Virus record (IMG/VR): IMGVR_UViG_3300030108_003091
Location: 1 to 64,000 of that record
Source: a virus
Direction: 5' to 3' (one strand)
DNA: 64,000 bases
The translations under genes were made by a program, and so were the position numbers. The notes beneath the pieces were generated by a model. It had not been told where the DNA came from and searched no databases. It was given only the letters and a program-made list of their open reading frames with translations. Below are positions 55,546-64,000 of this stretch, one piece after another; within the stretch, counting starts at the first letter, position 1; each line of letters opens with the position of its first letter.

Positions 55546-56537
55546 TGGGTCTTTCAAAAGAAAAACAAGCAGAACTGTTGGCTGCGTTGCAGGCAACTCC
55601 TGTCGAACCTGCACGCGCTGTTTCTGGTACCGACAAGAAAAGAGGTTCAAGTAGCCCACCAGCAAATGTTGCAACTAAAAGCCCGCCTGAACCTGAACTC
55701 GACGAAGACCCACCTTTGCCAAGTGAGTCAGTATCAAACGTAAAGTCCGCACTTGAGCGCGCTAACATGATTGCCGGCAGTGTAAGTGATGCACGCAAGA
55801 AAGCTGACGCTGACGCTACCGCTGCAAGACTTAGACTCGAATCAGCCGGTCCAGACGACACCGCTATTATGCGAGGTCGTTTAGAAGGTGCCAAAGCAAG
55901 AGGTGCTAAGAGTGTACGTGAAGCAGAAGCTGCGATAAAAACACCGCTTAGTGATGCCGGCAAGATTACTATACCAAAACTGCCTTTACCCGAAGACGAC
56001 CCTAAAAGTATCATTCGATCTGCAGCGCGTATTGCGGCTAAACAGAATCAGGTAAAAAATACCTCGAACGCAGCAAACGCAAACCGAGAAAGCAAGATCC
56101 GTGAACTGGCTGAGATTAGGCAAAAGTTTCAGAACATGGACCCCGCAAAAGGACCGTTTCCGATTGTCGGCTCTGATAAGATTAGAGTCGAGGGTTTAGA
56201 GCAAGAAATCGACGAGTTGGATCTGCAAATACGTAACTTGGATAACTTGGAAATAGCATTGGAGTCTATTCGCACTAAGACACTTGGTAGTTTGCCGGAA
56301 GATGACAAGACGTTTCAGGAATACCTAAAACAAGAAAAAGAAAAACTAGAAGGCGAGCCAACAGAGTTTGACCCTGAACGTTCTCGACAAGCAGAAGCAA
56401 CGCTAAGAAACCTTACGGAACAGGAAAGATTCGACAAGGAATATGACGAGCAGGCGTTTCGTACGTCTCGCGGTCTTCCGTCACCACCAGCGCGCACGTC
56501 CGTCATCCGTCTTCGTCCAGAAGTTGATGGTGAGTAG
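55545..56537 (+). CDS. Charged coiled-coil virion protein
   Basis: 330 residues: a Pro/Ser-rich start, Ala/Arg-rich helices (NVKSALERANMIAGSVSDARKKADADATAARL), a coiled coil (GLEQEIDELDLQIRNLDNLEIALESI) and a charged tail (ERFDKEYDEQAFRTSRGLPSPP). Starts by one-base overlap with the previous gene. Likely another internal or ejection protein; no family recognised. Confidence 0.55.
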   Translation: MGLSKEKQAELLAALQATPVEPARAVSGTDKKRGSSSPPANVATKSPPEPELDEDPPLPSESVSNVKSALERANMIAGSVSDARKKADADATAARLRLESAGPDDTAIMRGRLEGAKARGAKSVREAEAAIKTPLSDAGKITIPKLPLPEDDPKSIIRSAARIAAKQNQVKNTSNAANANRESKIRELAEIRQKFQNMDPAKGPFPIVGSDKIRVEGLEQEIDELDLQIRNLDNLEIALESIRTKTLGSLPEDDKTFQEYLKQEKEKLEGEPTEFDPERSRQAEATLRNLTEQERFDKEYDEQAFRTSRGLPSPPARTSVIRLRPEVDGE

Positions 56538-56541
56538 TTAA

Positions 56542-59500
56542 ATGTCAAACGGCCCTTACATCGACCCTGAAAGTCGTCAGAGAGAAATCGAAGGTCTCTC
56601 TGAAAGGTTAAAAGTTCCACAGGAAGAAGCCGCACGCCTACTGGATGAAAGTTTGGCGCGAATGGATGCTGAACCGGAACCAGTTGAAGTACCTGAGATT
56701 GAACCGCCGAAGCCAATAAAGCGGCCTGAGACTGAACCACCCAAGATTGAGGTGCCTGAGATCGAGGCACCTAAACCTTTGAACGTTACCAGCGGCTACG
56801 GTGAAATGTCCGAAAGACGGAACTTCCCACATCGCGGTATTGATATTGCATTACCTGAAGGCACACCGATTAAGTCTTTGTCGTCAGGCACAGTTACACG
56901 AATCGTAAAGAACGAGGATGGTGACGCAGGTGGTTTGCGTATTTTTGTTCGTGATAACGATGGAATAGAAACTCGCTACATGCACGCAAGCGGGTTTCCA
57001 GAAGGTCTTGAAGTAGGCTCACAAGTCAACAAAGACCAAGTAATCATGATGTCCGGTAACACTGGTAGGTCGACTGGGCCCCACCTTCACTTAGAGACGG
57101 GCAAGATTGGTGACGACGGACAGTTTATTAGAAGCAATCCGGCTGAAGTGTACTCAGACTTGTTTAAAGGCGCTGACCCAAAGGAAGTGCCGAGAGAAGT
57201 ACCGGAACACTTAAAGCCTGACTTCAAACTTGAGATACCTACCTTACTGGCCGGTCTTGAGTTTGCTCGCAGACGAGTCATCGCAGGAAGAGGCGAAGAA
57301 TCCAGTATTCCTCAAGAGATCAAACGGCATGCACAACAGATTGGTCTTGACGTAAAGCAACTACAGGAAGCAGCATCGACCCAAGGTATATCGCTTGGGT
57401 ACATGGTGGATGAGGTAGGTCGGAAAGGTCGATCATCGGATGACGTTATCGGTGAAGCCAGAGAGCGTGGTGTCGCAGCTTTTCTTGACCCCGAGCAACG
57501 CGCAGCACGGCAAAAGCGTGGCGCACTGGCTGACCAAGACGCAGTCAAAAAGTATCAAGAGACAGGTGACCACACGTTTTTGTTAGATGAGTTTGGTCAG
57601 GGCATCTATGAGCATGACGAGGCTATGCCTTTCTTTGGCGGGCAAGCCATTGAGTTCGGTGAAGTAGCCAAGCCCGACGAAGACATGTATAAGGTTGCGT
57701 CGGTTATCAGCGAAGCTGTCATGAAAGACAAACAAGCCTCGTCGCTTGTCAATGCCCTTTCTGACAAGTACACAGGCGCGAGAGACTACGCTAAAAAACG
57801 TGCGAGCCAATACCTCAAACAACGTAACTTGACTCCTAAAGATGAAGAATACCTTGAAATGTCGCGTAAGTTCTATGACCGGGCAATCCGAGAGATTGTT
57901 GCGCTCAAGACAGTTGGTATGTGGACTGGACCCATCATCGTGCCTGAAGAGGAACTGTTGGAGTCACAGTCGAATCGGGACTTATCTGATCGGTTCTTTG
58001 ACGCGCTCAAACCTACAGTAGAGATTGTAGGTATTCGTTCGTTCGGTCAACAGTCTGAACTTGTACTCCGCGAAGAGAACCCACTGCTTTACTTTTTCAA
58101 CCTGATTGACATGGCTCAGTCGGCTGCAACTGGCGCACTAACGACAGAAGGTGACGCGTTAGAAGGCGCTATCGAAGGTATGGAGTTGCGGCGTAACTTT
58201 TTCGAAGCTGCAATCGATAGTGAGTTTGCTGAGAAAAATGCTGCGACAAAGACACTCGCATTTGTTGGTGGGGGTCTTGCAACAATACTGACACCTGACG
58301 CATTGGTTGGTGCCGGTGGTGTAGCAAAGCTGACAAACAAAGTTGTGCAACTCGTAACAACACAAGCTGCCGCAAAAAAAGCAGGACAGCTTTTGTCCGA
58401 CATTTCTCTTGCGCGACAAGCAGAGGATTACGACAAAGCATCACTTCTTGAGGCTGAACTACGTAGAGAGTTCAAACAAAAAGGTGGGGTAGCTGACCTA
58501 TTAGACGTTCTTGACGGTGAAGCTGCACAGTTTATCGCCAAGAACAACCCTGAAATGTTGGACACGTCATTCATCCAAAAGCTTGCTGTGATCGATCGGT
58601 CTTTGCCAGAAGACTCATTTTTATCTGCGCGGGCACTGGCACTACACCCATCGGTAAGAAAGCCAAGATTGTCTGCTGGACGAGGTGAGGGGAAAGTTCA
58701 GGCTGTTGGTTACGGCGGCATGGACACGGATATTGACGAGGCCGTTGGTCTGTATGAGTATGGCAATATCATTGACGAGTTGCAGGCGATAAAGAAACAA
58801 CTGCAGCAATCCGCGACAAAAGGCAAGCTACCTCAACTGCAAAAAACTTCTGCGTCTAACATCGCAAAGCTTGAAAAACTGGTTGATGCTGCAAATGATC
58901 CCGAAGGTGCTCAGTTTATCGCACGACTGAAAGAATCTTTGGCTGATGCGATTGACGACCCGAAAGCTTGGGACAATAGGTTTCATGGCGACGGTAATCT
59001 TGAGAGTGAGTTGGCGAAGATTACGGGCTTGCGCGGACCTACGCAGGAAGAGATTGCGGCAGCGACGGGTAAAGAACTTACAAAACTCAATAAAGCAAAA
59101 GAGACTGCTAAGAACAAACGCAGAGAGATTCACGATGAGATTGGTAAGATCACTACTCAAGCTAAGAATGTAGAAGATCCCCTTGCACTGATTGATCGTG
59201 CTATTGACACAGTTAAAGCTAACAACGAATCTCGCGGAGTAGCCGCTAAACTACTAAGTGAGACTGTTCTTGGTTCGCGAAAACTCAAACCAATCACGCG
59301 TGACCCCACAAAAGACTTAGCGGCAAACGCAGTCGAGTTGAGTAGCGAAGCCAACGTACTCGCGAGTAAACTTGAAACTGCTTACGAGATCACAGAAGAT
59401 CAGGCTCAAGCGTTAGCGGGACTCATGGACGCACGTTCAAGAGCCTGGAGCACAGCTACAGGTAAGCCCGCACGGGATTACTTTAACGAAGGTATCTCAG

Positions 59501-62500
59501 GGATTGTCAAAGGCGAAGACATAAAGAAACCTTTGTTCGAAATGAACGAAATGGACGATGGCTTGGTTGAACTCACAACCAAAGAAATCAAAGATGCGAA
59601 CGGGTTCGGACTCATATTCCGTGTACAGGATGACGCTCTAACTGTGAGCAGTGTAAACATACCTCAAGCGCAACGCGGTAAGGGTATTGGTACAGCACTG
59701 TACGGACGCGCACTACAGCATGCAAAGTCTCTTGGTAAAGGATTCGCCAGTGACGTAAGCCCAAGCCCCGAAGCAATCCGTGTATATGAGCGCCTCATCA
59801 AACGAGGTGTACCGTTACGTAGGCGACAAGTAGACTTACCTGACGGAACAACGTCTCGTCAGTACGTTATCTCTACAGACGATCTCGCCAAAGTTGATCT
59901 GACAGGTGTCGAACTTATTACGCTTAGACCTGCAGTGGATATTGCGTCTGACGGTCGCGCGATTCTAAACGCGTTTACGGAGCCAACATTCCGTGGTGCA
60001 GTGCGTGGTATGGCGCATGTGTTTCGTCGTGACTTAGAAGACTACGACTTGCGTGTAATCGAAGAATGGTGCGGAGTTAAAAACGGACGATGGACTGAAC
60101 AAGCAGAAGCAAAGTGGGCCAGCGGTTTTGAGAACTATTTAGCTGAAGGTGTTGCGCCAAATAATCAAGTCCAAACTGTGTTCGATAAGTTCAAAGTTTG
60201 GATGTCAGAAGCTTACCGCAACGTAGTAGGTAAACCTGTCGTCCAAAGAATGCCCGACAACGTTCGTGACATCATGAACAAACTGCTTACCGAAAGTCCA
60301 CCTAATGAACCACCGTTCAAACGTACGCTTGCTGCGATGAGCATCGGTGATCCAAGCAAAATCACCAAAACTAATATTGACCCATTGATGGAGTTGGCAA
60401 AAGCTGCACGCAAACAAGGCATGCGAAACTCAGAACCAAACCTGATGCTTTCATCTTTGGAGGCAAACGGTCAGGTCACTTTCCGTAAACCCATCGAAAT
60501 CAATGGCATAAGCAAGAACGTATGGACAAAAGAAGACTTAGCTGAACTGCAGTTAAGTTTAGAGACGAAAGCGCGTATCACGAAGCAAATGGAAGACGCG
60601 CCAGAGATTCAGTTGAGGGGTGCCCCGAGTGCTGAAGCGGCCGAGTCAATCGACGAAAAGATTATTGCTGAAGTGGGTGGTGAAGGTGTACTTCGCGGAG
60701 TTGCTAAGTTTGCTGTCTATGCTGTCCTCGGTGGAGACCATGTCGGTGTAGCACTACGCAGAATGCGTCCAGAGCATAGACAATCTGTGTTGGCAGCTAC
60801 GCGGTCTACAGAACAGGCTATTGGTGACGCAGTAACGCTGGTATCTCAAACAGGTACGAAAGGCGGCATGACTCGATTGCATGAGTTCCTTGGCGGCGAA
60901 CTTACCAAGTTTAAGTCCGGCAGGGATGCCTTGTCGTCAGGCAAAGACTTTATGGGTATGTCCTTAACGACAATACGTCAGTCTTTCTTAGACTTAGACA
61001 ACGTTGCTTTTCGCGGTCGAAAGCTTGGCGACTTCCTACGTGAAATGGTTCAAGCCATGGATGGTCCTGCAGGACCCAAGAAAGGTTACGAAGCTTTCGC
61101 AGGTAAGAGTAAGAATAACAAAGAAGCTGTACAAGAAATCTTTGCTCGGTTGGGCGCGAAAAAACAAAACCAACTTATGAGCGACCTGTTCAACGCATTC
61201 GGTGCTGCTGGAGCGAAACGGCCGCAAGAGGCTATGTTTCTCAAAGTTATGATGGAAGCCGCGAATGTTCACCCTGGTAGACTGGCGGGCCTCAAAGGTG
61301 CTGAACGTGCGGAAGAGGTCTTCTCTGCGATTGAGAACATTTACGGCGGCTCAAAAGGTAGAGAGGCTGCGCTGCGCGCTTCTGTTTTGTTTGCCGGTCA
61401 TGGTGAAGCGGCTCACGCCAGAAGTGTTTGGGCGGGGCTTGGGTTGGCTGTTGACGACAAGATGATGGATGCTTGGCAGTCTTGGTTGATGGGCGAAAAG
61501 ATTGATCCAGAACTGATACCTCAAATGCACGCTATGGTTCGAAACTATGGACTGAGACCTGAGTTTATCGACGACACCGTGCTTGAAGCAGGGTTTCATA
61601 TCCCAAAGGTCGCACGCGAAAGACTTACAAATGCTCTCGCAAAAGCCGGTATCTTAGACGATCCAAACAAAATAACTGACCTAACAGATACGGGGATATT
61701 CTTTAAGAGTGTCTACACTTACATGAAAACCCGAATGACTCGCGGCGGGTTTCTCGTCCGGCAGCGGTATTTCTTGATGAACACTGTAGACCACTTCAGT
61801 CAAATGGCAATGGTTGCGGGGTTCAGACCCGCACTTGTATCTACAGTCAGGCTTTCATTCCAGAACTTGATGGTGTTTCCTGGTTTCGCGCATACACTAG
61901 GTCTTGTCGATAAGTTGGGCGGCGTTCAAGCAGGAGAAAAACTACGAAAAGTCCTACAAGCTGGTGGTGACAGAACCGCAAACCTCGTAGGTCGGTTTCT
62001 CAATGTGTCTAAGTATCGTGTGGAAGTGAACCCAATCTTGGAAGGTGTTGCGAAGGACGGTAGTAAAGTATTCAGTTTGATGGATTCTAAAACGGGTCAG
62101 ACAAGATTCTACAACTACGCAGATATTCGTCGTATCGCTGTCGAAGAGGGAATCTTTGCAAGCTTCGATACAAGAGCATTAGAGCGCGCGATTAACACTG
62201 GTGTACGTGTTGAGTACAAAAAGTTTTTAGACAAAGCGCCCGCGCCAATATCGAACGCTGTGGATAACATCAAAGGTGGCTTTGGTTTTTTCACAGATAA
62301 CGTAGCGAAGACTGCAGAATGTTGGTCTGAGCGCGAACGTATTGGTGCCATGGTTACTCTAATGGAAGCCGGTATGGAGCCAAGACAAGCAGCAAGGCTC
62401 GCGATTAACGGCTTGTTTGACTACGCAGGAACAATGTCAAAGCTGGATAGGAACTGGGTGGTCAACCTAATGTTCCCGTTTTGGGCTTTCCAGAAAAATG

Positions 62501-63798
62501 CCAACAGACTTATTCTACGGCAAATGTTTACACCGCAGGGTGCATATAAAATGGGTGTTTTGCGCCGAGCCTACACCGTTAGTGCTGATGCAATCACTGA
62601 ACTTTTGTACGAACGGGTTGCTGATCCCTACGGCATCGATGCAGATCGAATGCCGGTAGAGTTGAAAGAGAAGTATTACTTCCTGAGAGGTATCATTGAG
62701 AATGGCTACGGACCTCTTGACCAGTTGAAAAACGCTCCCATGGGTGATTCTATACTTAAAGGTATAGAGGAACAGTACGGACCAATAGAAATGATTGACG
62801 CAGAAACGCGTAAGTTTCTTGAGCAGGGTTACGGCGGTTACTCGAAAACACCTGCAGATGTTCGTGACGCAGTGAGGTTGTATCTTGCAGGCGTAACCAG
62901 CGGTATGCCCGACGAACTTGGATCGAAGCGCGCAACTCCCGACCAACGTGTTGAACTTAACTTTCGACTGGCTGATCGAATGGGTCAACTGCGGCCAAGA
63001 ACTGCAGAAGGTGAAACGTTCTCTGACTACTACAACGCTAGACCTGGCAAGAGCGCCCGACGTAACTTTCACAGAGACAGGGTGGGTATTCCAATCAAAC
63101 CTGCCATGACAGAAGACGTAAGAAAGTTTTTGCGTATGGCCGAAGACGATCCTGTAATCGGTTTTGACGACGTTTACTTGGAAGCTTTGTATCCAGACAG
63201 CACGATCTATGCCGGTTTTCGTCACGCAGCGGCGGTAATCGCAGTACCGATTATCATGGGTAGGGGCCTTATCAAAGACTTGGCAGGCAGTCCCGAAGAC
63301 GAGGCAATCAGCGATATGATGTATCGCACTGCACTGGATATGGCTGGTGATCCGTTGGACTCACCTATTCCAAGTCTTATGTTATCGGCAACGACCGAGG
63401 TAGATTCCAGGCCGAGACGACTCAACGTTGAGTTCGCAAAAACACTTCGCAACTTAAAAGACATGGGACTTCCGTTACCATCGATCACGATTGTAAAGGC
63501 GACCGAAGACAGATTTGCTCCGAAAGGTGAAGGTGTCATTAAACGAGAACGTGCTTACATGATGGGCGGCACAGGCTCTATGATCTTTTCTTTGACACCG
63601 CTTGGAGAACTCAATGACATCATGTCACGACTTGAGCAAGCACCCATACAAGAAAAGATGGGTATTCAAGGTGAACTACTCAAATGGGCCGAAGTTGTGA
63701 TGGGTCTTCAAGTTGTTGAAACATCGCGTCAAGTGTCAGCGAGAGCAGACGCACCTAAGTTTAAGATGATTACAACAGCCCCCCCTACACCTAAGTAA
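56542..63798 (+). CDS. Giant virion protein with M23 peptidase and GNAT-like domains
   Basis: 2,418 residues. After a Pro/Glu linker, residues about 80-190 form a peptidase M23 (LytM) domain: SGYGEMSERRNFPHRGIDIA (H97-x-x-x-D), GLRIFVRDNDGIETRYMHAS and the H-L-H signature (181-183), so all zinc ligands are present; it should cut peptidoglycan peptides during entry. Residues about 995-1100 carry a GNAT-like acetyltransferase signature QRGKGIGTALYGRALQHAK (Q1044) in a fold-like setting. Residues about 1155-1215 (MAHVFRRDLEDYDLRVIEEW...) resemble a helical, zincin-like segment seen in phage polyvalent proteins. Long helical stretches (for example RNWVVNLMFPFWAFQKNANRLI) fill the rest. It is probably injected or builds the ejection conduit, as T7 gp16 does. 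Confidence 0.75.
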   Translation: MSNGPYIDPESRQREIEGLSERLKVPQEEAARLLDESLARMDAEPEPVEVPEIEPPKPIKRPETEPPKIEVPEIEAPKPLNVTSGYGEMSERRNFPHRGIDIALPEGTPIKSLSSGTVTRIVKNEDGDAGGLRIFVRDNDGIETRYMHASGFPEGLEVGSQVNKDQVIMMSGNTGRSTGPHLHLETGKIGDDGQFIRSNPAEVYSDLFKGADPKEVPREVPEHLKPDFKLEIPTLLAGLEFARRRVIAGRGEESSIPQEIKRHAQQIGLDVKQLQEAASTQGISLGYMVDEVGRKGRSSDDVIGEARERGVAAFLDPEQRAARQKRGALADQDAVKKYQETGDHTFLLDEFGQGIYEHDEAMPFFGGQAIEFGEVAKPDEDMYKVASVISEAVMKDKQASSLVNALSDKYTGARDYAKKRASQYLKQRNLTPKDEEYLEMSRKFYDRAIREIVALKTVGMWTGPIIVPEEELLESQSNRDLSDRFFDALKPTVEIVGIRSFGQQSELVLREENPLLYFFNLIDMAQSAATGALTTEGDALEGAIEGMELRRNFFEAAIDSEFAEKNAATKTLAFVGGGLATILTPDALVGAGGVAKLTNKVVQLVTTQAAAKKAGQLLSDISLARQAEDYDKASLLEAELRREFKQKGGVADLLDVLDGEAAQFIAKNNPEMLDTSFIQKLAVIDRSLPEDSFLSARALALHPSVRKPRLSAGRGEGKVQAVGYGGMDTDIDEAVGLYEYGNIIDELQAIKKQLQQSATKGKLPQLQKTSASNIAKLEKLVDAANDPEGAQFIARLKESLADAIDDPKAWDNRFHGDGNLESELAKITGLRGPTQEEIAAATGKELTKLNKAKETAKNKRREIHDEIGKITTQAKNVEDPLALIDRAIDTVKANNESRGVAAKLLSETVLGSRKLKPITRDPTKDLAANAVELSSEANVLASKLETAYEITEDQAQALAGLMDARSRAWSTATGKPARDYFNEGISGIVKGEDIKKPLFEMNEMDDGLVELTTKEIKDANGFGLIFRVQDDALTVSSVNIPQAQRGKGIGTALYGRALQHAKSLGKGFASDVSPSPEAIRVYERLIKRGVPLRRRQVDLPDGTTSRQYVISTDDLAKVDLTGVELITLRPAVDIASDGRAILNAFTEPTFRGAVRGMAHVFRRDLEDYDLRVIEEWCGVKNGRWTEQAEAKWASGFENYLAEGVAPNNQVQTVFDKFKVWMSEAYRNVVGKPVVQRMPDNVRDIMNKLLTESPPNEPPFKRTLAAMSIGDPSKITKTNIDPLMELAKAARKQGMRNSEPNLMLSSLEANGQVTFRKPIEINGISKNVWTKEDLAELQLSLETKARITKQMEDAPEIQLRGAPSAEAAESIDEKIIAEVGGEGVLRGVAKFAVYAVLGGDHVGVALRRMRPEHRQSVLAATRSTEQAIGDAVTLVSQTGTKGGMTRLHEFLGGELTKFKSGRDALSSGKDFMGMSLTTIRQSFLDLDNVAFRGRKLGDFLREMVQAMDGPAGPKKGYEAFAGKSKNNKEAVQEIFARLGAKKQNQLMSDLFNAFGAAGAKRPQEAMFLKVMMEAANVHPGRLAGLKGAERAEEVFSAIENIYGGSKGREAALRASVLFAGHGEAAHARSVWAGLGLAVDDKMMDAWQSWLMGEKIDPELIPQMHAMVRNYGLRPEFIDDTVLEAGFHIPKVARERLTNALAKAGILDDPNKITDLTDTGIFFKSVYTYMKTRMTRGGFLVRQRYFLMNTVDHFSQMAMVAGFRPALVSTVRLSFQNLMVFPGFAHTLGLVDKLGGVQAGEKLRKVLQAGGDRTANLVGRFLNVSKYRVEVNPILEGVAKDGSKVFSLMDSKTGQTRFYNYADIRRIAVEEGIFASFDTRALERAINTGVRVEYKKFLDKAPAPISNAVDNIKGGFGFFTDNVAKTAECWSERERIGAMVTLMEAGMEPRQAARLAINGLFDYAGTMSKLDRNWVVNLMFPFWAFQKNANRLILRQMFTPQGAYKMGVLRRAYTVSADAITELLYERVADPYGIDADRMPVELKEKYYFLRGIIENGYGPLDQLKNAPMGDSILKGIEEQYGPIEMIDAETRKFLEQGYGGYSKTPADVRDAVRLYLAGVTSGMPDELGSKRATPDQRVELNFRLADRMGQLRPRTAEGETFSDYYNARPGKSARRNFHRDRVGIPIKPAMTEDVRKFLRMAEDDPVIGFDDVYLEALYPDSTIYAGFRHAAAVIAVPIIMGRGLIKDLAGSPEDEAISDMMYRTALDMAGDPLDSPIPSLMLSATTEVDSRPRRLNVEFAKTLRNLKDMGLPLPSITIVKATEDRFAPKGEGVIKRERAYMMGGTGSMIFSLTPLGELNDIMSRLEQAPIQEKMGIQGELLKWAEVVMGLQVVETSRQVSARADAPKFKMITTAPPTPK

Positions 63799-63837
63799 AT
63801 AAAAGTGTTACTCTAACCGCAGCGATCGGAGACAGAT

Positions 63838-64000
63838 ATGGCAAATCTTTGGAACGTGATGGGTTACGCCTATCACAATAACGCATCGATTAGTGGAAAC
63901 GCAGCACCCTTTGCCGTTACGCGTGATGCTACTAACTCTAAACTTTCAGCCGAGTTTCCGCGCAACTGCGAGATTGAATCAGTAGAAATATTTCTTACCT
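63838..64000 (+). CDS. Partial gene at right edge
   Basis: Starts at an ATG with CGGAGA 6-11 bases upstream and stays open to the end of the window (54 codons). It reads MANLWNVMGYAYHNN... and later TRDATNSKLSAEFPRNCEIESVEIFLT. The Asn/Ser/Thr-rich beta-type composition suits a virion or tail-fibre protein; nothing more can be said. Confidence 0.6.
   Translation, partial: MANLWNVMGYAYHNNASISGNAAPFAVTRDATNSKLSAEFPRNCEIESVEIFLT

Noticed and set aside
52222-56542. Programmed frameshift joining the internal virion proteins
   Set aside because: The one-base TAATG overlap and four-base gap are ordinary coupling; no slippery heptamer seen at the joins.

Overview
The window is a stretch of a double-stranded DNA bacteriophage genome, read as nearly gap-free coding sequence with overlapping TGATG/ATGA gene junctions, phage hallmark genes (large terminase, portal, major capsid protein, family A DNA polymerase, giant virion protein) and no bacterial housekeeping, rRNA or recognisable tRNA genes. 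Promoters fit a bacterial sigma70 pattern (TTGACA / TATAAT-like) and ribosome sites are GGAGG-like. A lysis-type cassette with possible spanin-like membrane genes suggests a Gram-negative host; the exact host and phage genus cannot be read from sequence alone. Large internal virion proteins suggest a short-tailed (podovirus-like) particle, which is an inference. No integrase is present; a small Cro/CI-like repressor is.

Layout: (1) 1-1545, plus strand: 3' end of a probable cell-wall enzyme, then three membrane or coiled-coil proteins, the likely lysis block. (2) 1645-2027: repressor gene and a compact divergent promoter pair. (3) 2053-16924, mostly plus strand: replication and recombination genes: SNF2-type helicase, Cas4-like Fe-S nuclease, RecA-fold ATPase, ssDNA-binding candidate, UDG-DNA polymerase A fusion, Rad50-like ATPase, DUF927 ATPase, terminase-small-like HTH protein. 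Minus-strand insertions carry a virion-like protein, a histone-H1-like protein and a small gene. (4) 16998-25105, minus strand: about 23 small, mostly unrecognised accessory genes, many joined by the same 12-base coupling sequence, plus a sliding-clamp-like protein near the promoter. (5) 25194-26098: a 0.9 kb gene-free region packed with iterons, palindromes, an AT-rich stretch and a Z-DNA-prone tract, the best candidate for a replication origin. (6) 26099-29708: GC-rich island with a DUF932-like gene, a hidden small membrane gene, structured noncoding DNA and an RHH-like protein. (7) 29680-32317: a YkgJ-type gene and a divergent plus-strand operon with two DUF2589-like paralogues, closed by a cluster of strong hairpins. 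(8) 32543-40601, minus strand: scaffold-like, small head, portal and large terminase genes. (9) 40662-64000, plus strand: major capsid and decoration proteins, tail or stopper proteins, internal proteins, and a 2,418-residue virion protein with M23 peptidase and GNAT-like domains.

How it fits together: the repressor region probably sets the switch to early plus-strand transcription of the replication genes; the leftward accessory operon starts next to the iteron region; the packaging and capsid-tail modules fire divergently from about 40.6-40.9 kb; and the lysis genes at the left edge would follow the virion genes if the genome is circular or circularly permuted.
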